Origin: Anaerococcus murdochii
GTDB lineage: Bacteria; Bacillota; Clostridia; Tissierellales; Peptoniphilaceae
DNA: 64,000 bases
Direction: 5' to 3'
Assembly: GCF_019957155.1 (NCBI RefSeq)
Contig: NZ_JAIPME010000002.1
Span: 186,001 to 250,000, forward strand
In this document: in pieces, positions 16,229 through 25,519 of the stretch
Position numbering within the stretch: the first letter of the stretch is position 1
How the letters are laid out: the number at the start of each line of letters is the position of its first letter
Notes under the pieces: generated by a model
The model's database searches: none
What the model was told of the DNA's origin: nothing
Seen by the model: only the letters and a program-made list of their open reading frames with translations
Translations under genes and position numbers: made by a program

Positions 16229-17798
16229 AATACCTATTTTTTCTTTTTCTTCTTGCTACCCTTTTTGGTTCTTCTTTTTTCTCAAAAAACTTGTGGTAGA
16301 TTTGGTTAACTAGGTCCATGACTTCTGGAATCCTGGCTAGTAAAATTAGCAAAATATAAACAAGGCCTGCCACAATAATAGCTCCGAAAAGAGCGATTAT
16401 ATGGGAAATTTTACCAGCTAGCATGGTGTATGTGACATCTGCCAAAAAGGCCATAAGACCAGTTGCAAAGCCGATTTTCCCTAGGGAAATTAGGGTCGAT
16501 TTGAAATTAAAGGATCCGAAATTATCCCTAAATTTATAAATCATCATGATTGACCCAATGGCAGTTGAAACAACTGTTGCATAAGCTAAACCCTTGATGT
16601 CAAAATACTTGATCAAAACAAAGTTTAAGACGATATTCAAAACTTGTTGGATCACAACTATAATAACTGGAGTTTTGCTATCGCCAACCGCATAAAATCC
16701 CCTATCCACAACATCTGTAATGGATTGGAAAATTATATAAGGGGCGTAGGCTGACAAGAGGCTCGCAACGATTATTGTATCTTCGCTTGTGAAGGCCCTT
16801 CTTTCAAAAACAAGCTCTATTATTGGCCCTGATAGGACCATCATGCCGATGGTGGCAGGAATTACAAGGCTCATAGATGTGACAACAGCAGATGAGATTG
16901 ATGATTTCATCTCTTTTATTTGACCCGCTTGACCCAAGTGGGCAATTTTTGGGAAAATAGCTGTTGTGACAGAAACTGTAATTACTCCTGTGATTAGGGT
17001 GAGCATGGTTTTTGAATAAAACAATTTTGAAATGGCAGCCTTGCCGAAAAAGTAAGACGCCATGGAGTTGTCTGCAATTATAGAAAGTTCGCCAGCGGCA
17101 GATGAGATAATTATTGGCACTGCCACAATCATCAGACTTTTGACATACTTGTTGTGGATGTCGACTATTCTTTTGTGTTCATAGCCTGCTTGTCTTACGG
17201 CTTTTGGAAATAGGATGTATTGCAAAACATTTCCCAAAAGAGCTCCTACAATCAACAAATAAGGATTGCCTGTGATGCCTGTGAGGACTGTGAAAATTAT
17301 AATTACAATATTCATCAAGATCCCAGTTATAGCAGGATCAAAGAAATTGCCCTTGAGGTTTAAATAGCCCCTAAAAATCGCAGAATAAAGATAGGCAAAG
17401 ACTGCAAACATCATTATTCTTGTGTAGTTTGTCGCAAGGTCTAGCCATTCCCCCTCAAGGTCAGGGCTTAGGATTTTAGAAAAAGGTCTTGCAAAAACTA
17501 TACCAAAAATTACCGCACCAAGGGCAAAGCGCATCAAAATATTAAATACATTTGAGGTAAATTCCTCTGCGGCTTCCTCGCCCTCTTCATTTTTTGCTTT
17601 GTTATATATAGGTATAAAACCTGAAATAATACCCATTGCCACGAAGTTTGATACAACTACAGGCAGGGTGTTGGCTGTTGTATATACACTTTTTAGATCA
17701 CCTGCTCCAATGTAATAAGCCATCACGCCTTCTCTTAAAAATCCGAAGACCTTTGAGATGATGGTTATTATCATGAGCATCAAAGTAGTTTGACCCAT
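16227..17798 (-). CDS. murJ: MurJ, lipid II flippase
   Basis: 523 aa of the MOP superfamily (MviN/MurJ) with about 14 transmembrane segments. It flips the lipid-linked peptidoglycan precursor across the cytoplasmic membrane. The N-terminal signature SKVFGFLREGVMAYYIG is typical, and the C-terminus is a strongly basic tail ending in Arg/Lys. The start has the SD GAGAGG. It is monocistronic, with its own sigma-A promoter upstream. On its 3' side the IS has entered the terminator it shared with the VWA gene. Confidence 0.93.
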   Translation of the reverse strand: MGQTTLMLMIITIISKVFGFLREGVMAYYIGAGDLKSVYTTANTLPVVVSNFVAMGIISGFIPIYNKAKNEEGEEAAEEFTSNVFNILMRFALGAVIFGIVFARPFSKILSPDLEGEWLDLATNYTRIMMFAVFAYLYSAIFRGYLNLKGNFFDPAITGILMNIVIIIFTVLTGITGNPYLLIVGALLGNVLQYILFPKAVRQAGYEHKRIVDIHNKYVKSLMIVAVPIIISSAAGELSIIADNSMASYFFGKAAISKLFYSKTMLTLITGVITVSVTTAIFPKIAHLGQAGQIKEMKSSISSAVVTSMSLVIPATIGMMVLSGPIIELVFERRAFTSEDTIIVASLLSAYAPYIIFQSITDVVDRGFYAVGDSKTPVIIVVIQQVLNIVLNFVLIKYFDIKGLAYATVVSTAIGSIMMIYKFRDNFGSFNFKSTLISLGKIGFATGLMAFLADVTYTMLAGKISHIIALFGAIIVAGLVYILLILLARIPEVMDLVNQIYHKFFEKKEEPKRVARRKRKNRY

Positions 17799-17828
17799 AA
17801 ATTTCCTCTCTTATAAAGACTTTCCTAT

Positions 17829-17857
17829 ATTATATCTAAAAAATGTCCCATTTACAA
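17829..17857 (-). promoter_or_regulatory. Sigma-A type promoter of murJ
   Basis: On the minus strand TTGTAA (17852-17857) is followed after 17 bp by TATAAT (17829-17834), about 30 nt before the murJ start. Confidence 0.7.
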
Positions 17858-17867
17858 ATATATGGTT

Positions 17868-19526
17868 TTAGGAATTTCTCTTTCCTTTGATTTGAATTTT
17901 CTCATCGGCTATAGATAAGCTTGATAGGGAGTGGCTTACGAGAAGAACTGTCTTATCCTGGCTCTCTTTTTTGATTGATTTTAGGATACTTGCTTCATTT
18001 AGGATATCGAGATTGCTTGTTGGTTCATCAAAAAGCAAGAGATTTGAATCGTGGAGGAAGGCTCTGGCTATGCCAATTCTCTGTCTTTCACCAGCTGATA
18101 AGGTCGATCCTAATTCTCCAGCCCTGGTTTCATAACCGTCTTTTAGGGAACTTATAAAATCGTGGATAGAAGCTTTTTTTGCCGCCTCTATTATTTCTGT
18201 ATCTGTTGCATCAAGTTTTGCAAGCCTAATATTATCCTTTAGGCTGATATTGAAAATATAGGTGTCTTGGCCAAGAAGACTTTGCATTTTTCTTAGTTTT
18301 TCACTTGGGATTTCCTTGATATTTTCGTTATTTATTCTTATCTCTCCCTGGTCCACATCCCAAAATCTCATCAAAAGTCTTAGTAGAGTTGATTTTCCAG
18401 ACCCACTTTTGCCATAAAGTCCAAAAATCTTGCCCTTGTCGAATTTTAAAGAGAAATCTTCGAGGATTTTTTCATTTTCATAGGCAAAGGAAATCTTATC
18501 TATTTCTGCAGATTCAAAGGCTTCCTTATCATCATCTCCCAAAACGTCCCTTACCATTGGCTCTTCTTCCAAAAGATCTAGGACCCTGTCCCCACTTGCA
18601 AGGGTGTGGGAGAGGATGTTGCCAAGGTTAGAAAGGGCAACGAATGGACCAAAGCTTGAAAACATGGCTATGGTTGGAATTATAAAGCCCTTTAGATCAA
18701 CGATATTATTTTTATAAAGTAAGAGTGATAAAAGAAGCATTGCAAAGGAAAATCCTAGGATAAGGCCTCCAATTAAGGCTTCGGAACCTGCTCTTATTTG
18801 ATCAAGTTTGTTGGCAGTTGTTCTTAATTTCCTAGATTTTTTCCTAAGGATAGAAACCTGCCTATCTTTTAGGTCAAATTGCTTAACCTCATCCATATTT
18901 CTTATAGTTTCAAGGACAAAAGAGTTCAAATCTCCAGTTTTATTCCTAAGATCAAGGCCCAGGCTAGAATTTTTCCTGCCAATTATCATAGGGCTTATTA
19001 GGCCAATTGCAACATATGCTAAAAGGGCTAAGATGGCTTGGTAGATAGAAAAACTTCCTAGGAATATTTCCATTATAATTAAGTAAGTTATGGCAATTCC
19101 GATTGGTGAAATTGTGTGGGCGTAGAAAACTTCTAGCAATTCTATATCTGATGTAATCAGGCTTATGAGGTTGCCCTTGTCCTTGCCAGCTAGTTTTGCT
19201 GGGGCTAAGCTCCTCATTTTCTTAAAGACAAGGTGTCTAATTTTGGCTAAAATTTTAAAGGCCAAAAAGTGGTTGGCGTATTGCTCGATATAGTGGAAAA
19301 TCCCTCTTAGAATGGCAAAAATCAGCATTAATTTGATTATAAAAATAGTTTTTCCGTCGTTTTGATAATTCGACAAAATCCCGTAGCCTGCAAGGATTGT
19401 CACAAAACTTGCACAAAGGTGGCCAAGGCTGCCTATAATGATGGCTAGGGCCATAACAGGTTTTAATTCGCCAACAAGTCCTATCATATTTTTCATTATT
19501 GCAAGACCAGATCTCCTAGTTTTCAT
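17868..19526 (-). CDS. ABC exporter subunit, CydC-like (membrane + ATPase)
   Basis: 552 aa: six transmembrane segments in about residues 15-310, then a nucleotide-binding domain with Walker A GKSGSGKST, signature LSAGERQR (a variant of LSGGQ) and Walker B LLLFDEPTS. It overlaps the end of the upstream exporter gene by 11 nt, so the two very probably form a heterodimer. The pair resembles CydDC-type exporters, which in other bacteria move thiols or haem-linked compounds, but no cydAB oxidase genes are nearby, so the substrate is open. Confidence 0.8.
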   Translation of the reverse strand: MKTRRSGLAIMKNMIGLVGELKPVMALAIIIGSLGHLCASFVTILAGYGILSNYQNDGKTIFIIKLMLIFAILRGIFHYIEQYANHFLAFKILAKIRHLVFKKMRSLAPAKLAGKDKGNLISLITSDIELLEVFYAHTISPIGIAITYLIIMEIFLGSFSIYQAILALLAYVAIGLISPMIIGRKNSSLGLDLRNKTGDLNSFVLETIRNMDEVKQFDLKDRQVSILRKKSRKLRTTANKLDQIRAGSEALIGGLILGFSFAMLLLSLLLYKNNIVDLKGFIIPTIAMFSSFGPFVALSNLGNILSHTLASGDRVLDLLEEEPMVRDVLGDDDKEAFESAEIDKISFAYENEKILEDFSLKFDKGKIFGLYGKSGSGKSTLLRLLMRFWDVDQGEIRINNENIKEIPSEKLRKMQSLLGQDTYIFNISLKDNIRLAKLDATDTEIIEAAKKASIHDFISSLKDGYETRAGELGSTLSAGERQRIGIARAFLHDSNLLLFDEPTSNLDILNEASILKSIKKESQDKTVLLVSHSLSSLSIADEKIQIKGKRNS

Positions 19527-21258
19527 AGCTTACCCCCTTTGCATAAGAACAAAGCTCTTCTTGTTTATCAAAGATATCTTTATAAGACTTAGAATTTTCA
19601 TATAGGTCAGCGTGGGTGCCGGATTTTTGAATTTTGCCGTCTTCTAAGAAATAAATCCTATCGCTATTAACTAAATTTATTAGCTTATGGGAAATGATTA
19701 AAACTGCCTTTTTCTTGGCGAGTTTTTGGATTATTTCCATGATTTTTGCCTCGTTTGGCCCGTCAATATTGCTTGTCGCCTCATCAAAAATATACAAAAG
19801 CCCATCAAACAAAAAGGCCCTGGCAAGGACAAGTCGCTGTCTTTGACCCCCAGAAAGGTTTGAAGCATTTTCTAAAATTTCTGTATCAAGGCCTGCTTGG
19901 TCTGTAAAATAGTCGTATAAATTGACCTTTTTTAGGGCATCTTGCATTTGCTCGTCAGTTAAATTTTCTCCTGCAATTTTCAAATTTTTCCTGACGCTTC
20001 CCTTAAAGACCTTGCCATCAAAATCCACATTTATTATTTTTTTGTTAAGGCTCTTTGGATCATAAGAATTTTTTTCAAGCCCATTTATGAGGATTTTTCC
20101 ATCAAAGGAAAGGCCTGGGTCCTTGATTAACTTAGCTATTGTTGATTTTCCAGACCCACTTAGGCCGACAAGACTAACGAGTTCTCCATTTTTTATTTCA
20201 ATATTAATATTATCTAGGATTTGTCTCCCACCATCATAGGAGAAATTCAAATTATCAAAGCTAAGATCAATTTTTTCACCTTCTAGGCTTTCTCTTCCTA
20301 AGTCCCTATCAAGACTATCGATTAGGACCATGAGCTTGTTTGAAGCTGCAATACCATTCATGGCTATGTGGAAATATGAGCCGAGCAGTCTCAATGGAAG
20401 GAAAAATTCCGCAGCCAAAAGACTTATAAAAACAAGGCCAAAAATATTTATGTCCCTTTGGCTAAATTCCAAAAGAGCAACCCCGATACCAGCCGCAGCT
20501 CCACCATATGCTATTATATCCATGACAGATGTTGAATTTAGCTGCATTACAAGGACTCTCATAGTCGCTTTTCTAAATTTTTCGGCAAAATCATCCATCA
20601 AATCTTGCCTATAAGAATCAGCTCCGTAAGATTTTAATTCATTAAGGCCCTCAAGATTTTCTAGAAATATATCAGCAAGGCTCATATAAGATGTCCAATA
20701 AGAACCCAAAAGTTTTTTGGCAATTTTTTGGATTAGGATTATAGAAACTGGGATTAGGGGTAGGCAAATTAGAAGGGTAATTGCCGCAGTTTTGCTTATA
20801 TAGGAAATACAGGCAAAAAGTATTAGGGCTGATGATAGGGAATAGTAAAGTTGTGGTAGATAGGATGTGAAATAAATCTCCAACTGGTCTACTCCCTCCA
20901 CAGCTAATTGCAAAATAGCAGATGTTGGCAATTTTTCCTCAAAGTCTATCCTATCGTCCATGAGTTTTTCAAAGATGATTTTTCTCATTTTTTCCTTGAT
21001 AAATTTTGTAGAGTGAAAAGAAATTCTTGTTACCATATATTGGCAGAAAAGTTTTATAGCCAAAAATAAAATCCCATAAAGGATGATTTTCACTAGGGAA
21101 GTCTCCCCTATCTTTTGCCTAAATACTAAGGAAATAACCTGACTAAATATGCAAACTATTCCAATTTGCATAAAGAGGGACACATAGCGTAAAAGTAAAT
21201 TTACATACAAATATTTTTTTGATCCCTCAAGCATTGCTAGAAGTTTTTTATTTACCAT
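19516..21258 (-). CDS. ABC exporter subunit, CydD-like (membrane + ATPase)
   Basis: 580 aa, six transmembrane segments and a nucleotide-binding domain with Walker A GLSGSGKST, signature LSGGQRQR and Walker B YIFDEATS. The stretch LRLLGSYFHIAMNGIAASNK before the ATPase domain matches the CydD pattern. Both ATP sites of the pair look catalytically complete by their Walker B glutamates. First gene of a two-gene operon. Export of a small thiol or peptide is an inference from the family. Confidence 0.8.
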   Translation of the reverse strand: MVNKKLLAMLEGSKKYLYVNLLLRYVSLFMQIGIVCIFSQVISLVFRQKIGETSLVKIILYGILFLAIKLFCQYMVTRISFHSTKFIKEKMRKIIFEKLMDDRIDFEEKLPTSAILQLAVEGVDQLEIYFTSYLPQLYYSLSSALILFACISYISKTAAITLLICLPLIPVSIILIQKIAKKLLGSYWTSYMSLADIFLENLEGLNELKSYGADSYRQDLMDDFAEKFRKATMRVLVMQLNSTSVMDIIAYGGAAAGIGVALLEFSQRDINIFGLVFISLLAAEFFLPLRLLGSYFHIAMNGIAASNKLMVLIDSLDRDLGRESLEGEKIDLSFDNLNFSYDGGRQILDNINIEIKNGELVSLVGLSGSGKSTIAKLIKDPGLSFDGKILINGLEKNSYDPKSLNKKIINVDFDGKVFKGSVRKNLKIAGENLTDEQMQDALKKVNLYDYFTDQAGLDTEILENASNLSGGQRQRLVLARAFLFDGLLYIFDEATSNIDGPNEAKIMEIIQKLAKKKAVLIISHKLINLVNSDRIYFLEDGKIQKSGTHADLYENSKSYKDIFDKQEELCSYAKGVSYEN

Positions 21259-21397
21259 ACTTACCTCATTTTTTATCTAATATTGTTAATAATATATTAA
21301 TTTTATTTTATCATATGAAATAAAACCGTGCAATTGATTTTCAGTATCATAGTATTTAGGCATTTACTCAAGTTTTAAGAAAAAAATAAGCAATAAA
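21259..21397. other. AT-rich intergenic spacer
   Basis: This is the upstream region of the ABC exporter pair, very AT-rich. The SD GAGGT lies just before the exporter start. No confident promoter or structured RNA was found. The rest of the intergenic interval, up to 21623, is the fold-back element. Confidence 0.4.
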
Positions 21398-21591
21398 GGG
21401 GCTGTTGCAGAATGAATAAATCGTCCCGATATCATCATAGGGTCTCAATGAGCCGACGGGCTTCTTTCTCGTGAAGTTTCGCCTCCGTGAGCCGGCGGGA
21501 TAAATGTGGCCTGCCGGCCCAAAGAGGCAAACTTTGAGAGAGAACCCTATGATAATGGGACGATAGTTATTCATAATTTTGCAACAGCCCC
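21398..21591. mobile_element. 194-bp GC-rich fold-back element (MITE-like)
   Basis: The ends are perfect 12-bp inverted repeats (GGGGCTGTTGCA ... TGCAACAGCCCC), and the similarity continues inward: GAATAA, TCGTCCC, ATCATAGGGT and the GCCGGC core all recur inverted. Essentially the whole element folds into one long hairpin, with an extra segment of about 20 bp in one arm. It is flanked by the 4-bp direct repeat TAAA (21394-21397, 21592-21595). The core is far richer in GC than the surroundings. The ends look like those of transposase-encoding ISs, which suggests a non-autonomous element moved in trans. It lies just beyond the stop of the hydrogenase gene and could also end its transcript. Confidence 0.75.
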
Positions 21592-21623
21592 TAAAAATTT
21601 TATAAATTATTTAATTTTAATGC

Positions 21624-23150
21624 TTATTTTTGTAAGACGCTATCGTCCGGTCTATCTGCTACTGGGATATTTGTATTATCTGCTGGTGATTTAAAGATTG
21701 ATGCTACTGAGAAGTCCTTTACAGCCTTAGATGATTTTCTAATATCAACAACTGTTCCTGGTCCACCAACGCAGCCGCCAGTACAAGCCATTCCTTCGAT
21801 TAGCTTACCGTTCATCTTGCCAAGTTTTGCCATCCTAGCAAGGGTTACACAATCGTGGAGACCTTCTGCCTTTTCGATATTAACTAGAGCATCTGGGTCA
21901 ATTTCGTGGATTCTCTTTTCAACAGCTTGGGCAACACCACCGCTTACAGCATAGTACCTACCTGTTTGAGAAGCATCCATGATATCTTCTTCTACTTCTA
22001 TTTCAGCTGGCTCTATACCCTTTGCAAGAAGCATACCCAAAAGCTCTTCGTAGGTAATTACAAAGTCAATAACTTCTGCAACTTCTGGTTCAAGGGCTTC
22101 AAGTTTTTTAGAAATACATGGGCCTATGAAAACAACTTCGCAATTTGGATCACGTTTTTTCATTTGCTTGCCTGAGTAAATCATAGGTGTAGATGACTCA
22201 GAAATCTTGTCGTTGATTTCTGGGAAATTCTTTCTAACCATTGATTTCCATGAGAAGCAGCAAGATGTACCCATGAATGGTATTTTACCTGTTGGAACTG
22301 ATTCTAAGAATTCATGTGCTTCGTTCATTGTTGTAAGGTCAGCACCTAGACCTACTTCTATCATATCATCAAAGCCGAGCATTTTGACAGCTTCTCTAAT
22401 CTGTTTTGGACTTACATTTGCACCAAATTGGCCTACAAAGGATGGAGCGACTATAGCATAAACCTTCCTGTCTGATTGGAGAGACTTAATTAATTGGTAA
22501 ATTTCTCCCTTATCTGAAATAGCGCCAAATGGGCATGAAATAATACACTTACCACAAGCTACACACTTATCATCGTCAATTTTTGCACGACCTAGGTCAT
22601 CTGATTTTATTGCCTTCACACCACAGCTTTCCGCACATGGTCTTTTTTGGTGATTTATAGCATTGTATGGGCAAGCTTCTACACACTTTCCGCATTTGAT
22701 ACATTTTTCTTGATCAATTATGGCACCCTTAGCTGTGTATTCTACTGCGTTTTTAGGACAAACATTTACACAAGGATGTCCTATACAAGCGTGACATTGG
22801 TCTGTAACTGTAACCTTGTTTTCTGGACAAGCTTCGCAGGCAATCTTAATAACTTGAACTAATGGTGGATGATAGATTCTCCTATCAACGTCCATATCAG
22901 CAAGACCTTCTGTGATGGCTTCGGTTTTGTCAGCTGTTCTTGCATCAAGACCTATACACATCCTAAGTCTTTCGCCCATTACAGCTCTTTCCCTGAAGAT
23001 ATTTTCCCTGTAGGATGCTTCTTCTCCAGGGAGGATATTATATACTTCTAGGCCTATATCTGTCAGTGGCCTATTCTCATAGGCAATCTTCGCAATTGCC
23101 TCAAAGGCCATCCTTCTTATGTTTAAAATATCTATGTACGATTCTTTCAT
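21624..23150 (-). CDS. [FeFe]-hydrogenase, monomeric, ferredoxin-type
   Basis: 508 aa. The N-terminal part holds several 4Fe-4S motifs (CHACIGHPC, CIKCGKCVEACP, CVACGKCIISCP). The catalytic H-cluster domain has L1 TSCCFSW, L2 GPCISKK and L3 GMACTGGCVGG. It would evolve H2 from reduced ferredoxin during fermentation, or act as a sensor. L1 normally reads TSCCP-x-W, and here Phe replaces the conserved Pro. The motifs fit the less studied group B/C enzymes better than classical group A. The maturases HydE, F and G are not in the window. It lies just downstream of a small Cys-containing gene and is probably co-transcribed with it. Confidence 0.85.
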   Translation of the reverse strand: MKESYIDILNIRRMAFEAIAKIAYENRPLTDIGLEVYNILPGEEASYRENIFRERAVMGERLRMCIGLDARTADKTEAITEGLADMDVDRRIYHPPLVQVIKIACEACPENKVTVTDQCHACIGHPCVNVCPKNAVEYTAKGAIIDQEKCIKCGKCVEACPYNAINHQKRPCAESCGVKAIKSDDLGRAKIDDDKCVACGKCIISCPFGAISDKGEIYQLIKSLQSDRKVYAIVAPSFVGQFGANVSPKQIREAVKMLGFDDMIEVGLGADLTTMNEAHEFLESVPTGKIPFMGTSCCFSWKSMVRKNFPEINDKISESSTPMIYSGKQMKKRDPNCEVVFIGPCISKKLEALEPEVAEVIDFVITYEELLGMLLAKGIEPAEIEVEEDIMDASQTGRYYAVSGGVAQAVEKRIHEIDPDALVNIEKAEGLHDCVTLARMAKLGKMNGKLIEGMACTGGCVGGPGTVVDIRKSSKAVKDFSVASIFKSPADNTNIPVADRPDDSVLQK

Positions 23151-23182
23151 TTAATACCTCAACTAACTTAATCTTTTCTTAT

Positions 23183-23485
23183 TTATTTCTTTGCCCTTCT
23201 CTTATCCCTATCAACTTTGATAGTTGCATACATTTTTTCCATAAGAACTTCTGGTTTAGCTTTGGTTATGTACTCGTCATCTATTTTTAAAATAGGTGAT
23301 AATCTTTTTGAATTTTCTACTTCATCCATTATGTTCTTATAAACTATTTCGATTTCTGGCGCGTCGCCAAGACCATCTACTTCATAAGCAATTTCAACAT
23401 CTTTCTTTACAAGCTCAGCGGAATCGTGTAAGTATTCATTACCGTGGGCTGTACATCTTGCACATGAACATATAGTTACCTTCAT
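23183..23485 (-). CDS. Small Cys-motif protein upstream of the hydrogenase
   Basis: 100 aa. It begins MKVTICSCARCTAHG, with Cys in a C-x-C-x2-C pattern, then an acidic alpha/beta stretch and a basic tail (KRRAKK). It could be a small thioredoxin-fold or ferredoxin-like redox protein, but only three N-terminal Cys are seen and no family can be assigned securely. It is 32 nt upstream of the hydrogenase gene and shares its promoter, so a role in electron transfer or maturation of that enzyme is a reasonable inference. Confidence 0.65.
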   Translation of the reverse strand: MKVTICSCARCTAHGNEYLHDSAELVKKDVEIAYEVDGLGDAPEIEIVYKNIMDEVENSKRLSPILKIDDEYITKAKPEVLMEKMYATIKVDRDKRRAKK

Positions 23486-23514
23486 CTCAGTCTCCTTTTT
23501 ATATTCTCAATATG

Positions 23515-23543
23515 ATTGTATCAAATATAACGAAATGTTTCAA
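23515..23543 (-). promoter_or_regulatory. Sigma-A type promoter of the hydrogenase operon
   Basis: On the minus strand TTGAAA (23538-23543), a 17-bp spacer, then TACAAT (23515-23520). About 30 nt to the start codon, with SD AAGGAG. Confidence 0.7.
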
Positions 23544-23549
23544 TATGAA

Positions 23550-24863
23550 TTATATATAATCATCAATTGGTACTTCTATTATAAAAGTAGAACCCTCTCC
23601 TAACTTACTTTCGATGTCCAATTTAAAGTCAAGGGTATCGGCTATGTGTTTTGCAATAGAAAGGCCAAGACCAGTTGATTTTACCTTCCTGTCCCTTGAT
23701 TTATCAACAACAAAAAATCTCTCAAAGACTCTTTTTATATCAGCACTTGCAATTCCTATGCCAGTATCTTTTATAAAAATCCTAAGCGACCTATCTATAA
23801 GAATCGAAGAAATTTCGATAGATCCGCCTTCCTTGTTGTATTTTATGGCATTTTCATAAATATTTGATAAAAGGTCCACAAAAAGAGATTTGACTGTGTG
23901 AACTCTGAAAGAAGCTAAATTATTTTCGACTTTTATATTTTTCTTATCTGAATTTTGCCTAAACTTATCGATAATAATATCCATCTCTTCCTTAATATCA
24001 AGATAAGATTTGGCTATATCAAGTCCTTTTTCATCAAGTTTTGATAATCTTAGGATGTCGTCAATTATTTCAAGGAGCCTATTTCCCTCATCAAAAATTA
24101 TCTTGGCGAATTTTTTAACATCCGCTTCCTTGGCAATGCCAGTGGCAATGAGCTCTGCATAGCCATTTATAGATGTGAGTGGACTTTTTAGTTCGTGGGT
24201 TACATTGGCAGAAAATTCCCTTCTCATAAGCTCTGCCTTCCTAGTTTCAGAATAATCAATGATAATTACCACAAAACCCATATTACCATCGTCATAAATT
24301 GGGTCGATAAAAATCTTTAGGTGGTAGGAATTTACATCAAGAGCCAGGCTTTTTGACCTTGATAAAATCCTAGCTTCCCTAAGGGCGAGCCTATATTCCT
24401 TATCGTCAATAAGCTTATCAAGCCTAACCTTCTCGTCTTTATTTAGAAAAACCTTGGCAGAATCATTCATGAGTTCTACCCCGCCCTTTGGATCAAAAAC
24501 TATAAAGCCTTCTTCCATATTGGAAGTGATATTTTTTAGCTCTTTGATTTGCCTTTTGAGGATAGAAATATTTTTCTCAAGTTTGATATTTTTGTTAAGG
24601 AGCTTGCCGTAAATCTTGCCTACATCTTCAAAATCTTCGCCAATGTGGTCAAAGTCGTAGTATTTATCAAATTTTGAAATCTCTTTGGCATAGGTATCTA
24701 ATCTTTTGTCGATATAAAGGTGAGAAGATACCAACAAAACCATTACAAACGCCCAAAATAAAAGGCAAAGTTTATATTCACTTGTATAAAAACCAACAAC
24801 CACAGCAAGACTTGTCGCTATGGTTGTTGTAATAATCAATGATTTTTTAGTTAGCTTTTTCAT
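23550..24863 (-). CDS. phoR: Sensor histidine kinase, PhoR-like
   Basis: 437 aa. Two N-terminal membrane segments (about 10-48), no large extracellular loop, a coiled linker, a PAS-like region (about 110-200), an H-box with phospho-acceptor His in THELKSPLT, then N and G boxes (YENAIKY, DTGIGI, STGLGLSIAKH). Last gene of the phosphate operon, overlapping the regulator gene by 4 nt. In this family the kinase senses phosphate supply through the Pst transporter and PhoU rather than directly, which suits the missing sensor loop. Confidence 0.88.
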   Translation of the reverse strand: MKKLTKKSLIITTTIATSLAVVVGFYTSEYKLCLLFWAFVMVLLVSSHLYIDKRLDTYAKEISKFDKYYDFDHIGEDFEDVGKIYGKLLNKNIKLEKNISILKRQIKELKNITSNMEEGFIVFDPKGGVELMNDSAKVFLNKDEKVRLDKLIDDKEYRLALREARILSRSKSLALDVNSYHLKIFIDPIYDDGNMGFVVIIIDYSETRKAELMRREFSANVTHELKSPLTSINGYAELIATGIAKEADVKKFAKIIFDEGNRLLEIIDDILRLSKLDEKGLDIAKSYLDIKEEMDIIIDKFRQNSDKKNIKVENNLASFRVHTVKSLFVDLLSNIYENAIKYNKEGGSIEISSILIDRSLRIFIKDTGIGIASADIKRVFERFFVVDKSRDRKVKSTGLGLSIAKHIADTLDFKLDIESKLGEGSTFIIEVPIDDYI

Positions 24864-25519
24864 ATCTCTCCAAATTTATAACCTAGGTTTCTTACTGTTG
24901 AAATGTAAGAACCAGCTTCTTTAAGCTTTGATCTTAGGCTTGCTATGTGAACGTCAACTGTCCTGGTTTCGCCCTGGTAGTCATAACCCCAGATTTTTAG
25001 GAGGAAATCTTCCCTGGTTATGACATTGCCAAGGTTAGCCATAAATAAGTTTAGCATTTCAAATTCTTTGTAAGTAAGGTCGATTTTTTCTCCATCAACC
25101 TTGACTGTTCGTTTTTTGGTATTAATACTTAGGTTTTTGTAGGTAAGATGATCGGCATCAACCTTGCTTACTCGGCGCAAGATAGCCTTGACCCTTGATA
25201 AGAGTTCAAGGATAGAAAATGGTTTAGTTATATAATCATCAGCCCCACTTTCAAGGCCCAAAACCTTGTCAAATTCATCAGTTTTTGCTGTAAGAATTAT
25301 AACAGGAATATCAGAAAATTCCCTAAGGTCTTTTAGGATTGTAACTCCGTCTTTGCCTGGAAGCATGAGGTCTAAGAGTAAAAGTTCGCAGGGATTTTCC
25401 CTAATTTCCTTTACTATTGACCTACCATCCTCAAAAGTCTTTACTTGATAGCCTTTTTCTGTGAGTGCATAGGATACTAAATTTCTAATTGACCTATCAT
25501 CTTCAACTACATAAATCAT
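24860..25519 (-). CDS. phoP: Response regulator, PhoP/PhoB-like (OmpR family)
   Basis: 219 aa. A receiver domain with acidic pocket and phosphorylatable Asp in LLLDLMLPGKDG, conserved Thr in ILTAKTD and Lys in DYITKPF, then a winged-helix DNA-binding domain with the OmpR signature RTVDVHIASLRSKL. It probably binds the PHO box upstream of pstS. Its start overlaps the phoU stop by one base. Confidence 0.9.
   Translation of the reverse strand: MIYVVEDDRSIRNLVSYALTEKGYQVKTFEDGRSIVKEIRENPCELLLLDLMLPGKDGVTILKDLREFSDIPVIILTAKTDEFDKVLGLESGADDYITKPFSILELLSRVKAILRRVSKVDADHLTYKNLSINTKKRTVKVDGEKIDLTYKEFEMLNLFMANLGNVITREDFLLKIWGYDYQGETRTVDVHIASLRSKLKEAGSYISTVRNLGYKFGEI

Noticed and set aside
17868-21258. 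Degenerate ATP site in the ABC exporter pair
   Set aside because: One subunit has LSAGE in place of LSGGQ, but both Walker B motifs keep the catalytic Glu, so no clear degeneracy is seen.
21368-21694. Open frames overlapping the fold-back element on both strands
   Set aside because: They merely read through the palindrome; no SD or recognisable protein.
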